A stretch of DNA of 64,000 nt from Nostoc cf. commune SO-36 (GCF_023734775.1 NZ_AP025732.1:4285001-4349000); one strand, 5' to 3'; shown: positions 1 to 10,663, numbered from the stretch's first letter. Program-made: numbers and translations. The notes: generated from the letters alone by a model not told the origin.

Positions 1-259
<259 letters not shown>

Positions 260-317
260 AAAAATCATTTGGTTTCGCGTTACTTGCAGTCTTCAGGGTT
301 TCTGACCCAACAATTTT

Positions 318-436
318 TCCTGGTGTCTATTGCGCGGTGGAACCACACTGAACCCTTCCCGAACTCAGAGGTGAAACGCTGCTGCGGCCACGATAGTTTA
401 GGGGTAGCCCTACGCAAAAATAGCTCGATGCCAGGT
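318..436 (+). rRNA. 5S ribosomal RNA
   Basis: A segment of about 119 bases begins TCCTGGTGTCTATTGCG and ends GATGCCAGG. Its 5' and 3' ends pair (CCTGG with CCAGG). The conserved 5S loop CCGAACTCAGAGGTGAAAC lies in the middle. Length and position directly after 23S fit a cyanobacterial 5S gene. An overlapping open reading frame through the 23S and 5S ends is a chance frame. Confidence 0.95.
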
Positions 437-450
437 TTTTAATCCTATAC

Positions 451-492
451 CAAAACCCCCTAGCTCTAATCAGAGTTTGGGGGTTTTGTTTT
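451..492 (+). terminator. Rho-independent terminator of the rRNA operon
   Basis: Inverted repeat CAAAACCCCC / GGGGGTTTTG with an inner AGCTCT/AGAG pairing, followed by a T-rich stretch. It starts 15 bases after 5S rRNA, so it very probably ends the rRNA transcript. Confidence 0.85.
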
Positions 493-583
493 GCTTAGTC
501 CTTGGAGGTTTTTGTTTATCTTGAATTTGGGTAAATCATTTAGCTAAACTCGAGCAGCTAAATTACTGGACTTTGGACTAAAA

Positions 584-2289
584 CCCACCTTCCGCATCCC
601 TAAGTGTCACAAACGGAAATTACTGAGAAAAAAAAGGTACGTAAGAATAAAAACAGACATCTGAAAGCAAAAAAGATATTTGAGCTACCATGAATCACCA
701 AAAATGCCATCAAAACTTATTCTCAATAAGCAGCAATAACAATTGATGGCAGATAGATTCGGATGAGATAAATAAATGAAGATGTTAAAAGCTGAAATCA
801 TAAATTAGAATAATGAATTGAAGTAAATAAACTAGATTTTTGACACAGGAAATTAGAGCTATAAATCAAAACGATTAGCTCATGTAAACGGCTATACTAA
901 ATTAATAGAGAGGAAAATTATGTGATTAATTGATAATAGCGGAGACAATCATCTGGTAAAAGATTCAGGATAAAATCCCTATCTTGAGTCAAATTAGAAA
1001 CGTGTTTTTCGTCTTGATTGCATCTGCCTCACAAGCAAATTTATCTTGTGATAACTTTTTTAACTCCTGAATAGCTTTTGACTCTGCCTTGATAATTTTT
1101 TGGGAGAGTTTACGCAGGTCTGATTCTCTTCTATCTTGGCTTTGTACTACCAACCATCTTTGTTCTATTTCTCCATAAGTAACTGTTTTTGAAACAAATC
1201 TATATCCTGGCAAATTACTATCGATAAATTCCAATTCTGGTAATGTTGATATTAGTGATTGTGCGGTTTTGATACTTAATGGCACTCGACATAACCAGCG
1301 TAATTCCGACATCAATTTCAGATTTGATTCTGTATATAAGGCGCAGTCTGCAACTATGAGACTGTTAACTTGTAATTGTTTTTGATACTCAACTGCTATT
1401 TTTCCGAAACATGATGAGTCCGATTGGTTTCCTGATGCTAATCCCCATCTCCTGAACATATTAGTTCTATGATAAATTGTTTTAAATCTGGTCTATGATC
1501 TCTTGAATAACCGTAAGTGATGGTAATTTCTTTTGGTGATTTTACCGTTAACTCTTCTAGGTCTTGGGTATTTCTTGATTCTTGATTCTCAAATATCACT
1601 TCTGGTAAGCTGGTATTGTATTCCCCATGCACGTGCATTGAGGATGAATCTAGATGTGATGTTGACAGTGATACATTAAATTTTTTGGCTGCTTTTAATG
1701 CGATGATAAAAAATATTGTATCCAGTCCTTTTATAAATAGTTTATCCATGACTCTCCCCAATTTATCATCATTGAGATATTCTGGTTTTACTCCTGCTCC
1801 TATTAAATGTTCACAAGCTATTGTTTCAAAATATTTTGGAAACATATATAGAGGTTTGGATACAAATCCTAGTCCGTTCAATATCATAGCTTTAACTACA
1901 TGACCTGGACTGACTTTTTCTCCTTTCTCTTCACCTATTAATTCATTAATTATTTCTACCAATTCCTATCGCGTCTATTTATTCCTGCTACTATTCCTAA
2001 ATGGTCTATGTTCTGAATTTAAATGTCTTCCCGCATTCAACATTACAACACCATTCTCCACAACTTCTGTTGCAATTCTCTCATTTATGTTTTTGTTATC
2101 AATTATTTTTAACTATGAAGTTTTCTCTTGCTTCTGTCTTCATCACACAACTTTCTCTTCTCGCTAAATCACCAGACTTAATACTACTTATTCTCATTAA
2201 GTCTGTTAAATTTTGAATCTAACTTAGTTCCTGTGTACTACTCTGTCCACTTTTTGTTGATGTGTGACAGTTGGGGTGCGGAAGGTGGG
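584..2289 (-). mobile_element. IS1634-type insertion sequence, internally deleted
   Basis: Terminal inverted repeats of about 26 bases bound it: CCCACCTTCCGCA... at 584-610 and its inverse ...TGCGGAAGGTGGG at 2264-2289. The six bases CTAAAA flank both ends (578-583 and 2290-2295), which fits a target duplication. The transposase inside is frameshifted and has lost a central block, so the element is inactive on its own. It inserted just beyond the 3' end of an ISL3-type relic. A third copy of the terminal repeat lies at 4874-4899. Confidence 0.75.
918..2013 (-). pseudogene. IS1634-family transposase, degraded
   Basis: Reading leftwards, the N-terminal motif NIDHLGIVAGI is near 2010, followed by at least two frameshifts (about 1965-1990). 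A 174-residue block contains DDKLGRVMDKLFIKG and GYSRDHRPDLKQF. A further frameshift at about 1440-1460 leads to a block with LASGNQSDSS and RWLCRVP. After about 1000 roughly 190 residues are missing relative to the copy at 3232-4602. The C-terminal peptide ILNLLPDDCLRYYQ then appears, with its stop at 918-920. The gene is a relic lying between intact element ends. Confidence 0.75.
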
Positions 2290-2317
2290 CTAAAAGGCTA
2301 GAGAAAAGCAGTCAGTG

Positions 2318-3240
2318 TTACTGCTGACTGCCGTCAAAATAACCAACTATTTCCCCAAACCATCTCACCATTGTCCCTAGACTTTTCGGAAAAGATGAAC
2401 GAGCATCATACATCCAGTCTAATAATTGAGTGATGCTATCTCCCCAAGATTTAGTTGTGTCATCTGGCGAAATTGTTCTTTAAGTGCGTGCATTTTAGCG
2501 AGATTAGGCGAAATTTCTAGCACAGACTGTAATTTCAATTTTTGCTTTTCATTTAAAGAGTCTTCGTTTTTTAGTAAGCTATATTTACTCTTGTTTAATG
2601 CTTCCAATCTTTTGGCTTTTTCTGATTCATCATCTAACGACATTGCGGCTTTTTTCTCGTTTTTACGCATAGTATCTAACTCCTCAGTAATTTGTTTCAT
2701 CACATGAAATCTGTCAGCAGTTATGTTGGCATTTGGCATTAATTCTTCTACTAATTTTTTATAAGGTGACCAGAGATCAATACTCACTTCTTCTATTTCA
2801 TTAAGTACATCAATTCTCCAACCGACAAGGACTTTACGAATATCTTCTATTCTTCTCGACTGCACTATCTCAATTGGTTTATGACTATCTAAATCTACTA
2901 ATACTGCTAGATAATTTCCCTGACCTTTCACCAAGGCAATTTCATCTATTCCTAACCTTTTTATCTGACTTAAATTAATATTTAATATCTGTGACGCTTG
3001 GTTTTTTAACATTGATTCTACTTCTTCATCACTTAAGCCATTTCTTTGGGCAACACTATGAATATTACTATTTAATACTTGTTGAACTATGTCGGACGCT
3101 AATCTTTTAGTATATCCTTTACTTTTATCTACAAAATTTAGTTGTTCGCTAAATACTTTTTTACACTTATGACATTTAAATTGGCGGCAATTTATTTTTA
3201 AGAGTACTGGTTTTTTATTCCACGGCAAATCATGGATCAT
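2318..3240 (-). pseudogene. ISL3-family transposase, 5'-truncated and frameshifted
   Basis: About 270 readable residues carry the zinc-finger remnant CRQFKCHKCKKVF, the DDE-type region LGIDEIALVKGQG and DRFHVMKQI. The frame breaks at about 2445, but the next frame continues with ITQLLDWMYDARSSFP and FGEIVGYFDG to a stop at 2318-2320. Compared with the fragment at 57444-57950, the first 56 residues are missing, because the 5' end is fused to an IS1634-type transposase at 3232-3240. Confidence 0.8.
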
Positions 3241-4602
3241 GATAAATTAGGTAGAGTAATGGATAAGTTATTTATTAAAGGTTTAACTGAGATATTTTTA
3301 ACGATTACTATAAATGTAATACAACAATTTAATATTAGTTTAAAATCGTCACATTTAGACTCAACTTCACTACATTTACATGGTGAATACAACACTAGTT
3401 TACCAGATGTAATTATTCATAATAATTCATCAAATGGCCAAATCAAATCCCCACAAGCTATTGAAATTACTCATGGTTATTCTCGTGACCATAGACCCGA
3501 TTTAAAACAATTTATTATAGACTTAATATCATCATCTGATGGAGATATACCAATATTTTTAAAATCTGCATCTGGAAATCAATCCGATTGTTCAAGTTTT
3601 GCTAACATATTTTTAGAATACAAAGAACAAATGCAAAAACCAGAAATAAAAAATGAAGATAGTTTAATGGTTGCAGATGCGGCTTTGTATAACGCAAAAA
3701 ATATTAGTTCATTATTTGGAACGAGATGGTTATGTAGAGTCCCTATGACTATAGGACTGGCAAAAGAACTAGTATCAACATTATTATCAACTAATTTTAT
3801 TAGTAGTTCTTTAACCGGATATTATTATTCTGTAGTTAAAAGTAATTATGGTGGAGTTGAACAAAGATGGTTGGTTATAGAAAGCACTGAAAGAAAGGAA
3901 TCTGATTTACGAAAATTAGAAAAAAGAATATCTAAGTCAAAAACTAGTGCATTAGATTATCTGAAAAAACTACTTAACTCAAAATTTAATTCTCGTGACT
4001 GTGCTATCAAAGCCGTGGACAATTTCAAGAAAAAGTTCAAGTACCATCAAATTGATAACATCGATTATTTAGAGAAAGAATCAAAAGATAAAAAACTTTT
4101 TTATCAAGTAAATGCTTCATTGTCTGAGAATATACATGCTATTAAAATAGCTTATCAAGGGGCTGGACGTTTCATACTTGCTACAAACATTTTAGATGAA
4201 AAATCTCTTAGTAATGATGATATGCTTTCCGAATACAAGGCACAGCAAAGCTGTGAGCGGGGATTTGGATTTCTCAAAGACCCCTTATTTTTTGCAGATA
4301 GTATTTTTCTGAAATCTCCAGAAAGAATTGAAGCTATGGCTATGATAATGGGATTATGCCTATTAGTTTATACTTTAGCTCAAAGACAAATAAGAAAAGC
4401 TTTATCGGCATCTGAATCTACTATTAAAAATCAGCTTGGTAAATCTATAAATAATCCGACTATGCGATGGATATTTCAACGCTTTCAATCTATACATTTA
4501 GTAAAATTTGATAATGAAATATCAATATCTAATTTGAATTTGGAAACAGAATATATTCTGAGTTTTTTGCCAGAGAATTGTCGTTATTATTATAAATGTT
4601 AA
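3232..4602 (+). pseudogene. IS1634-family transposase, 5'-truncated
   Basis: An open frame of 456 residues starts at HDKLGRVMDKLFIKG, which is about residue 65 in the other copy, so roughly 65 N-terminal residues are lost. It keeps GYSRDHRPDLKQF, SGNQSDCSSF, RWLCRVPM, ERKESDLRKL and the C-terminal Y..QQSCERGFGFLKDP block typical of the family. The ATG at 3232 is created by the junction with the ISL3 relic, so it is probably not a natural start. The downstream end of the element is at 4874-4899. Confidence 0.75.
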
Positions 4603-4873
4603 TCAGGCTGTATCTACAATCTATTTGTCATAGAGACTATTAATTAAAATTCATAGTCACAAATTGTAATCACTTTTAATTTGTATATCATAAACTAGAC
4701 ATAGATATTAGTTTAACATTCATAAATTTTTATCTATTAATTAAACGTCAATACTTATTGCTTCTTATTGAGAATAAAATATTATTTAGGATAAGTAAAT
4801 AATATGAGTATACGAGCCAGGGAAGTATTTTTTTACTCTCATTGTCGAGAAAATATTCAGTAAAAACCCCTTT

Positions 4874-4899
4874 GTGACAGTTAGGGTGCGGAATGTGGG
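4874..4899 (+). repeat. Terminal inverted repeat of the second IS1634-type copy
   Basis: GTGACAGTTAGGGTGCGGAA plus TGTGGG closely matches the right end at 2264-2289 (same orientation) and the inverse of 584-610. It marks the 3' limit of the element whose transposase ends at 4602. Nothing else convincing is seen between 4603 and 5074. Confidence 0.75.
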
Positions 4900-5074
4900 A
4901 TTGAAGTTTAGAAAAACCCAATGCTATGTGTAATTCACAGGGTCTGCCATTAGCTACCAAATCATTACAGAAAGAAATGAGGGTTCCTGAGATATTTCGT
5001 AGCCAAGACAAGGCGCTGAGTTTGTGATTAAGATGCCCCTGAACTAGGATATATCAGCATAATTCGTCGTTTTC

Positions 5075-6102
5075 TTAGCTAAATACTTCTACTTCTTGTG
5101 GAACCTTCATTTGGTCGAGAATTCCCCAGATTTCTTGTAGCATCGTCTCTAACCCAGTGCGAGTAACTGCTGAAATCACAAAAACCGGGGAGTAGGAAAG
5201 ATGATTAAGTTGGGTGGCTAGCGCCTCCAAATCGACCGTTTCCCGATCAACTGCATCAATTTTGTTCAGCGCCAAAATTTGTGGACGTTCTGCTAAACCC
5301 CGTCCATAAGCTTGTAATTCTTCCTTGATTGTGTTGTAATCTCTCAGCACATTATCACTGGTAGCATCAATTAGGTGAAGTAGCACTCGCGTGCGCTCAA
5401 TGTGACGCAAGAAATCATGTCCCAGCCCAGCCCCATGAGCTGCTCCCTCAATTAGTCCGGGAATGTCGGCGAAAACAGTGCCATCGCCAGTAGGTTTACG
5501 CACTACACCCAAATTTGGGATGAGGGTAGTGAAGGGGTAGTCTGCGATTTTGGGACGTGCTGCTGATAAAGATGAAATTAAAGTGGATTTACCAGCATTT
5601 GGTAAGCCAATAATTCCCACTTCTGCCAAAAGTTTTAACTCTAGACGTAGCTGCTTTATTTCTCCTGGTAATCCTGGAAGGGCATATTCTGGGGCGCGGT
5701 TACGGTTACTCAAGAAATGCTGATTCCTAGTCCACCTTTACCACCTTGGGCAATCAGCAAAGTCTGCTTAGGTTCAGTTAAATCCCCTAGTAATTCGCCA
5801 GTTTCAGCATCATAAATAGTTGTACCGCAGGGGACTTCGATAATTAAATCCTTTCCTCCTGCTCCAGTGCAGTTACTTGGCCCACCACGAGTCCCTTTTT
5901 CTGCCTGAAAGCGATGGTTGTATCTGAAATCCAGCAAGGTTTGTAGGTTTTCATCAGCAACGAAAAATACCGAACCGCCTTTTCCTCCATTACCACCAGA
6001 AGGGCCACCAGTCGGCACGTACTTCTCTCGCCGGAAGGCGACAATACCATCGCCACCCTTACCGGCTTCAACTTCAATTTTTGCTTGGTCGATAAATTGC
6101 AT
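5075..6102 (-). pseudogene. obgE: Obg/CgtA GTPase, split by one frameshift
   Basis: Obg GTPases bind pre-50S ribosomal particles and are normally essential. Residues 1-130 form the glycine-rich Obg fold ([30 protein letters not shown]). The G domain follows: P-loop [10 protein letters not shown]2 DYPFTT, G3 DIPG, G4 NKID, G5 SAV. The two halves are in different frames and meet at 5710-5722. There GGACTAGGAATCAG lacks one A relative to the frame giving the family sequence [17 protein letters not shown]. Total length of about 342 residues is normal for the cyanobacterial form. A single-base homopolymer contraction in an essential gene points to sequencing error or a second copy elsewhere. Confidence 0.85.
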
Positions 6103-6162
6103 ACTTAAATAATAATGAGAAGTGAGCAGTTAAAAATTATAACTCCTCACTCCTAACTCTAA

Positions 6163-6840
6163 CTAAATATATGGTGAAACATCTTCACCACATTTATCTG
6201 CCAGATAAGAAAGGGCACGGAAACGTAAGCCCACGAGTTGCTCATACAACGGGTTAATTTTACACATCGGCGGGATGTGGACAATCTTGCGTCCAAATAG
6301 GGTGACATCCCGCTCAAAGGGACATTGGGAGGGAATCATTTTACACAAAAAGCGGGCTACTCTTGGGTCTTGGATATCTAGCCCATCCAGCCAGTCCCGC
6401 AAGGGATGTAGTGCATCAATTTGACGCTTTGTAAGCCCAGTGCTGGCGATAGTGGGGGTGATTTGATCTGGGTGTTCCAGGGTGTGGCGAAGGGCTTCTA
6501 ATAAATTCTCTGGCTGTTCTAAGGCTTGGCAGAACTGATGCAGAACCTCATCTTCGCTGGGAGAATAAGTACCATCTGCGATCGCTACCATTATCGCTGT
6601 CCTTAAGAAATTTTCCGCGCCTGGTGTACCTTTACCCAACACTGCGGCTAATTCTTCTGGCGTAATTACCTCTAGTGAATCCCATTGAATCTTAGGAGCT
6701 AATTCATTTTTGGTGATGCTGGCAATTAATTCCTGTTCTTGGGCATCAAAATTACCATCTGCCCAAGCAATGGTGAGCAGCCCACGCAACCAAGCGGCAA
6801 TCTGTTCGCTGCTGTAGGGGGATTGAACGGTACTTGTCAT
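6163..6840 (-). CDS. TerB-like / Mo-dependent nitrogenase C-terminal domain protein
   Basis: A protein of about 225 residues. The N-terminal half resembles the helical TerB fold (AWADGNFDAQEQELIASI and a second acidic repeat VAIADGTYSPSEDEVL). The C-terminal half matches the cyanobacterial 'Mo-dependent nitrogenase C-terminal' family, with conserved cysteines in LCKMIPSQCPFERDV and PPMCKINPLYEQL. The family name is historical and the function is unknown; it is common in cyanobacteria next to housekeeping genes. The ATG at 6840 was chosen; an in-frame GTG at 6870 would add ten residues. It lies 60 bases upstream of obg on the same strand. Confidence 0.7.
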   Translation of the reverse strand: MTSTVQSPYSSEQIAAWLRGLLTIAWADGNFDAQEQELIASITKNELAPKIQWDSLEVITPEELAAVLGKGTPGAENFLRTAIMVAIADGTYSPSEDEVLHQFCQALEQPENLLEALRHTLEHPDQITPTIASTGLTKRQIDALHPLRDWLDGLDIQDPRVARFLCKMIPSQCPFERDVTLFGRKIVHIPPMCKINPLYEQLVGLRFRALSYLADKCGEDVSPYI

Positions 6841-7160
6841 AAACTCACGTCTCAAGCTTTCCTCAGTCACTACTAAGCTACCCTACCCAGGGGCTATGAA
6901 GATAGTGGGGGCAACGGAGAAAAATCATCAAAGTAGGTAGGCGTAGCCATCGCCGCCTCAAGAAATAAACCAGAAAAGTTTTCAAATCACAAAAGCCTGT
7001 CTTGGGGTAAAATCCATTTGAGGCTAATATTGAGAATTTTTCTACTTAAATTAAAAAAGAGGTTCATCTTTATTGTGGAGGTATTCATGAATAAAACTAA
7101 GTTAACCTGGGTGTCATTCAGAAACACTCCTAATTTCCTCTGGGCTGGAGCTTATAAGCT

Positions 7161-7417
7161 TCAGACACAGATCCAATTACACTAGATCCTAAATTATCTG
7201 AGATTCTTGCAGCCATAGACTACTAATTTGATAAACTTGCTATTGCTAAATCTTCTCAGATAGGCTGTTGGTTAAGAGGAACTATCCTCGACAACTGGGT
7301 ACGCACCTACCTCAATCAACATTCCCCAAGGTTTTGTTATCGAGATTGGCGCACGAGTGGATAACAGCAAGGTTTGCTAGCTTGACATAGATTTACCGGA
7401 TGTCATGATTACAGCGC
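7161..7417 (+). pseudogene. Relic of an LCM-family SAM-dependent O-methyltransferase
   Basis: This stretch encodes pieces in family order: DPITLDPKLSEILAAIDY, a stop, then SSQIGCWLRGTILDNWV, TYLNQHSP, a one-base frame change at about 7328, GFVIEIGARVDNS, a stop, and LDIDLPDV. These correspond to the leucine-carboxyl-methyltransferase family's R-G-x-x-x-D, VIEIGAGLDTR and DLDLPDV motifs. At least two stops and one frameshift show it is dead. The rest of 6871-7673 holds no gene I can support. Confidence 0.6.
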
Positions 7418-7673
7418 TTCCGGCTATTATGCAATATAGTTTTCTCCTTGGCCCTCTCCTATCATCGCTTTCAGCTTTTAGAATGTACCTCATAGCTGCC
7501 GGAAGTGCTGTGTGCGGCGACAATTTGTTTGTAAGTATGCAAACCTGCCAGCTAAATATAGCCGACGTTTTTCTCTAATGAATCGTTTAGTGATGTTATT
7601 TCCTCCTTTGTAGGATTCCTATCGCTTGGCATTAGTTAAATTAAGTTAACTCTAAGAAATTAAGGTATACATA

Positions 7674-8774
7674 ATGTTTTTATTTGGGATTGAGCATGAA
7701 GTCGCTTTTCTAAACAAAGAAGGGAAGTTTGCTGATTTTTCTCACACAAAATTTGCTGATTTAAATCAAATTATTGAAAAGCTACCTACGTACCCTAGTG
7801 ACTATCCTCAACTACGCGTTGGCGATGCGGGTATTAAGATGAAGAGGTGGTATATTGAGGGATTTGAAAGATTTGCGGATTCCGATGAGGTGATAGACTG
7901 TCATGTTAAAGGTATTGAAATTAGAACAACTATACATTCTAATATTCAAGGCGCTATTACTGAATTGTCAGAAAGTTTTAAGTTGCTACGTAAAGTTGCT
8001 GCTAACTTTGGGTTATCACCGGTTTTAGTTAGTTTCAATCCTTACAATCCAGCTTTTGAGCCTCAACCCCCATTAAACCATTATGAAATCAAACAGCTAG
8101 AGGCTTATCCTGACGAACAAACTGCTAATATTCACATGGTATCTTATGGGCCAGATTTAAATATTTCAGTAGTAGATTTGCCTACTGAAGATGTAATTGA
8201 TATTGGGAAAAAGTTAACTTATTATAGTCCCTACATAGTCCCTTTTAGTTATAGTTCTCCTTTTTATAACGGAGGTTTATGGGATGGTTTATCTGTACGA
8301 ACGTTTATTAGAACCGGAAAAAGACCAGCCGCCTTGGTTTTTATTCAGAAAGAAGAACAACTGATTAATAGCACACCTTCCTTAACAAAAATTGCCCGGA
8401 TTCCGGCTGAAGTGGGACGCATCGAATTTAAGGCTTGTGATAGTTGTGATGATTTTTTAATCTATGCAGCTTTGCTGACATTATTGAAAGGTTTGGTATT
8501 AGATAAAACCTTGCTGGGTAGAGCAACTATACCTGATGCAGCATTACATCAACTTTCCGCAAAAGAAGCATTTGACAACGAAGATATTTTTGGGAATGCG
8601 ACAAAAGTCTTGCAAGCAGCCGAAGTTGCTTTGGAAGATGATCAAGATATTCATTATTTGACACCATTAAAATTGCTGCTGGCGAAACGAAAAACAAGAT
8701 CCCATGAATTAATACAAATGTTCCATCGCCTTAGTTCAATAGAAGATGTGATAAGGCTGACTTATAACTTTTAA
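7674..8774 (+). CDS. Glutamate-cysteine ligase-like (GCS2-type) protein
   Basis: A 366-residue protein starting MFLFGIEHEVAF, the glutamate-side E-x-E type motif of carboxylate-amine ligases of the glutamine-synthetase fold. Later conserved-looking parts are GIEIRTTIHSN, NIHMVSYGPDLN and RIEFKACDSCDD. Members of this group form gamma-glutamyl-cysteine or related amide bonds using ATP. The substrate cannot be read from sequence. AAGGT precedes the ATG by about eight bases. It stands alone, followed by a hairpin. Confidence 0.55.
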   Translation: MFLFGIEHEVAFLNKEGKFADFSHTKFADLNQIIEKLPTYPSDYPQLRVGDAGIKMKRWYIEGFERFADSDEVIDCHVKGIEIRTTIHSNIQGAITELSESFKLLRKVAANFGLSPVLVSFNPYNPAFEPQPPLNHYEIKQLEAYPDEQTANIHMVSYGPDLNISVVDLPTEDVIDIGKKLTYYSPYIVPFSYSSPFYNGGLWDGLSVRTFIRTGKRPAALVFIQKEEQLINSTPSLTKIARIPAEVGRIEFKACDSCDDFLIYAALLTLLKGLVLDKTLLGRATIPDAALHQLSAKEAFDNEDIFGNATKVLQAAEVALEDDQDIHYLTPLKLLLAKRKTRSHELIQMFHRLSSIEDVIRLTYNF

Positions 8775-8788
8775 AGAAAGTATTTATT

Positions 8789-8816
8789 TCCTCCTTTATT
8801 AAGGGGTTAAGGAGGA
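8789..8816 (+). terminator. Hairpin after the GCS2-like gene
   Basis: TCCTCCTT / AAGGAGGA inverted repeat starting 15 bases after the stop codon. There is no strong T tract, so termination is likely but not certain. Confidence 0.45.
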
Positions 8817-9324
8817 CGAAGATATTTATATAATTTGGTACTTTACAAATAATATCAAATGTGCATTTAAATGAAAATTCTTTGATTGGATAAAGTCGAG
8901 CTAACTGAACATAATAAATAAAATAGTAGAGTCATTAACCTACCCAGACTAAATCAAGTCGATATACCTAGAGACTGATTTTATTGCAACTAAAGATATA
9001 GGAAATTTCATTCTACAGATTGATGCAGACGTTAGCATTTTAAAAGTAAAAATATAAACAGGGAATCTGAAGAGAAGAATTTAATTTTGAAATGTAATGA
9101 TTTTGCAAAAGAATTAAAGTGGTATTTGCTTATTATCCCTTACTAATTCTATGCAGAAATACAAAGAACAAAGACAATCTCTTCGTCAGGTTCTTTTATC
9201 AAGAACTTTTAGATAGAAGCGAAGCTTGCCAGTTTTATTATTGCTCAAATTGCTAAATAAAGGTATAAGCTTCCCTCTTTTAATGAAAGTTCTGCGTTGT
9301 AAAAGCTGTTATCGAGGACTTCCA
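8817..9324. other. Intergenic region, no gene seen
   Basis: AT-rich, about 500 bases, with no open frame that resembles a protein and no clear hairpin. It must contain the promoter of the secreted protein gene at 9325. Confidence 0.5.
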
Positions 9325-9681
9325 ATGAAGATTATTGCTTCTGTTTTATCTATTTTCCGTCCGGTACGTTTTCTAATTGTGGCTTTTACTTGTGCCCTAG
9401 TATTGTTCTCTAATGCTTTTCCTGCTTTTGCGATCGATAGCTACCAAAGTGACCCGACTGAAGGTACTACACAACTGCTTGATATTCAGGCTAAAACTGA
9501 TGAAGCAGGTAAAGCACCACCAATAGGATTGAGAAAGACTCAAAAAGAGACTAACGAAGGGCTAAATGAGGTTCAGGGAGCTGCTGATATTGACAAACAG
9601 AAGCGTCCAGAAAATTCCCAGGCTTCAACATCTGTGGAAGAAAATATAAAGAATGTGTTGGAGAAAGTTACAGGTAAGTAA
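9325..9681 (+). CDS. Small exported protein, low-temperature-induced-like
   Basis: 118 residues from the ATG at 9325, which has GAGGA eight bases upstream. A longer frame from 9226 is rejected because the signal peptide begins here. Residues 1-34 form a signal peptide (RPVRFLIVAFTCALVLFS, then AFPAFA before the mature protein). The mature part has YQSDPTEGTTQLLDIQAKTD, typical of cyanobacterial 'low temperature-induced' proteins, and is hydrophilic and lysine-rich. A related exported protein lies at 15418-15801. It opens the stress-gene neighbourhood. Confidence 0.65.
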   Translation: MKIIASVLSIFRPVRFLIVAFTCALVLFSNAFPAFAIDSYQSDPTEGTTQLLDIQAKTDEAGKAPPIGLRKTQKETNEGLNEVQGAADIDKQKRPENSQASTSVEENIKNVLEKVTGK

Positions 9682-9729
9682 CAGATTTAATACTTTAGTA
9701 GTTTTTCGATAGTAATGGGTGATTGCATC

Positions 9730-9757
9730 AAAGCAGTGACCCATTGCTGCTTTTTAA
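9730..9757 (+). terminator. Rho-independent terminator
   Basis: AAAGCAG-(10 bases)-CTGCTTT stem followed by a T run, 48 bases after the stop of the preceding gene. Confidence 0.65.
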
Positions 9758-9960
9758 TGTGACGTTCACATCATAACTTACTTAAATTAAATATTTAAAT
9801 TTAAAAATTAAATATACAAATATGTTCATCCGTATTAAGGAATAGGTGTAACTATGTCATCTGATAATTAATTTAAACTCAGAATGTCTCCTTTGGTTGA
9901 TGTGGATTAGATGGAAAATTTGGGAAATTAATAGATAACTTTGCTTAGGAATGGAAAACA

Positions 9961-10500
9961 ATGCGTTCGATAAACATTGGTTTGACCGAAGAACAGCGTC
10001 AAGGTGTAATTAATCTGTTGAATCAAGATTTGGCAGATGCCTATCTACTGTTGGTGAAAACCAAAAAGTATCACTGGGATGTCGTTGGCCCTCAGTTCCG
10101 CTCTTTGCACCAGCTTTGGGAAGAACACTACCAAAAACTGACTCTAAATATTGATGCCTTAGCAGAGCGGATTCGTACTTTGGGTGGTTTTCCAGTTGGA
10201 ACATTGGAGGGATTTCTTAAGATTGCTACCCTCAAGGAGCATGCTGGAAATGTGCCCACAGCAACGGGAATGGTATCTAATCTAGTGGATGATCACGAGC
10301 AGGTTATTCGTAACTTAAGAGAACATGTAGATCAGTCCGGTGAGCAGTTCCACGATCAAGGAACTGCTGACTTTTTGACTGGACTTATGGAACAGCATGA
10401 GGAAATGGCTTGGATGCTGCGTTCATTTATTGAAGGAGAAGCACTGGGCCCAGATGGTAGACAGCCAGCAGAAAATGCTAAGACTCCTGTAGGCGTGTAG
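9961..10500 (+). CDS. dps: Dps-family DNA-binding ferritin-like protein
   Basis: 179 residues, the usual length for Dps. Family features are visible: TKKYHWDVVGPQF (first ferroxidase histidine), LHQLWEEHY, IDALAERIRTLGG (ferroxidase D...E) and the helical C-terminal half with DDHEQVIRNLREH. Dps dodecamers oxidise Fe(II) with peroxide and store iron, protecting DNA during starvation and oxidative stress. AGGAATGG upstream gives a good ribosome binding site for the ATG. Single gene with stress-related neighbours. Confidence 0.9.
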   Translation: MRSINIGLTEEQRQGVINLLNQDLADAYLLLVKTKKYHWDVVGPQFRSLHQLWEEHYQKLTLNIDALAERIRTLGGFPVGTLEGFLKIATLKEHAGNVPTATGMVSNLVDDHEQVIRNLREHVDQSGEQFHDQGTADFLTGLMEQHEEMAWMLRSFIEGEALGPDGRQPAENAKTPVGV

Positions 10501-10606
10501 TTCTAAGGTTTGAATTTAGGGTGGCTGTATGTGAAACCAGTTGAGGGAAGATTGATTACTCATTAATAACTCAACACACTTCAGTTAGTGATATTTTGCA
10601 CTGAAA

Positions 10607-10663
10607 AATCCTCCCAACCCCTTTAAAAAGCTTGCTCTGATTCCCTCCTTTTTTAGGAGGGTT
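10607..10663. repeat. Palindromic repeat between dps and the next gene
   Basis: AATCCTCCCAACCC (10607-10620) pairs with GGGTTAGGGAGGATT (10649-10663). This is a hairpin-forming Nostoc-type intergenic repeat; it may also act as the dps terminator. Confidence 0.6.

Noticed and set aside
4748..5011. Open frame of 87 codons on the minus strand
   Set aside because: It crosses the IS1634-type terminal repeat and has no protein-like pattern.
6163..6840. Nitrogenase subunit
   Set aside because: The domain name refers to a family of unknown function; no nitrogenase cofactor motifs or nif neighbours are present.
9226..9324. N-terminal extension of the exported protein gene
   Set aside because: The signal peptide and ribosome binding site place the start at 9325.
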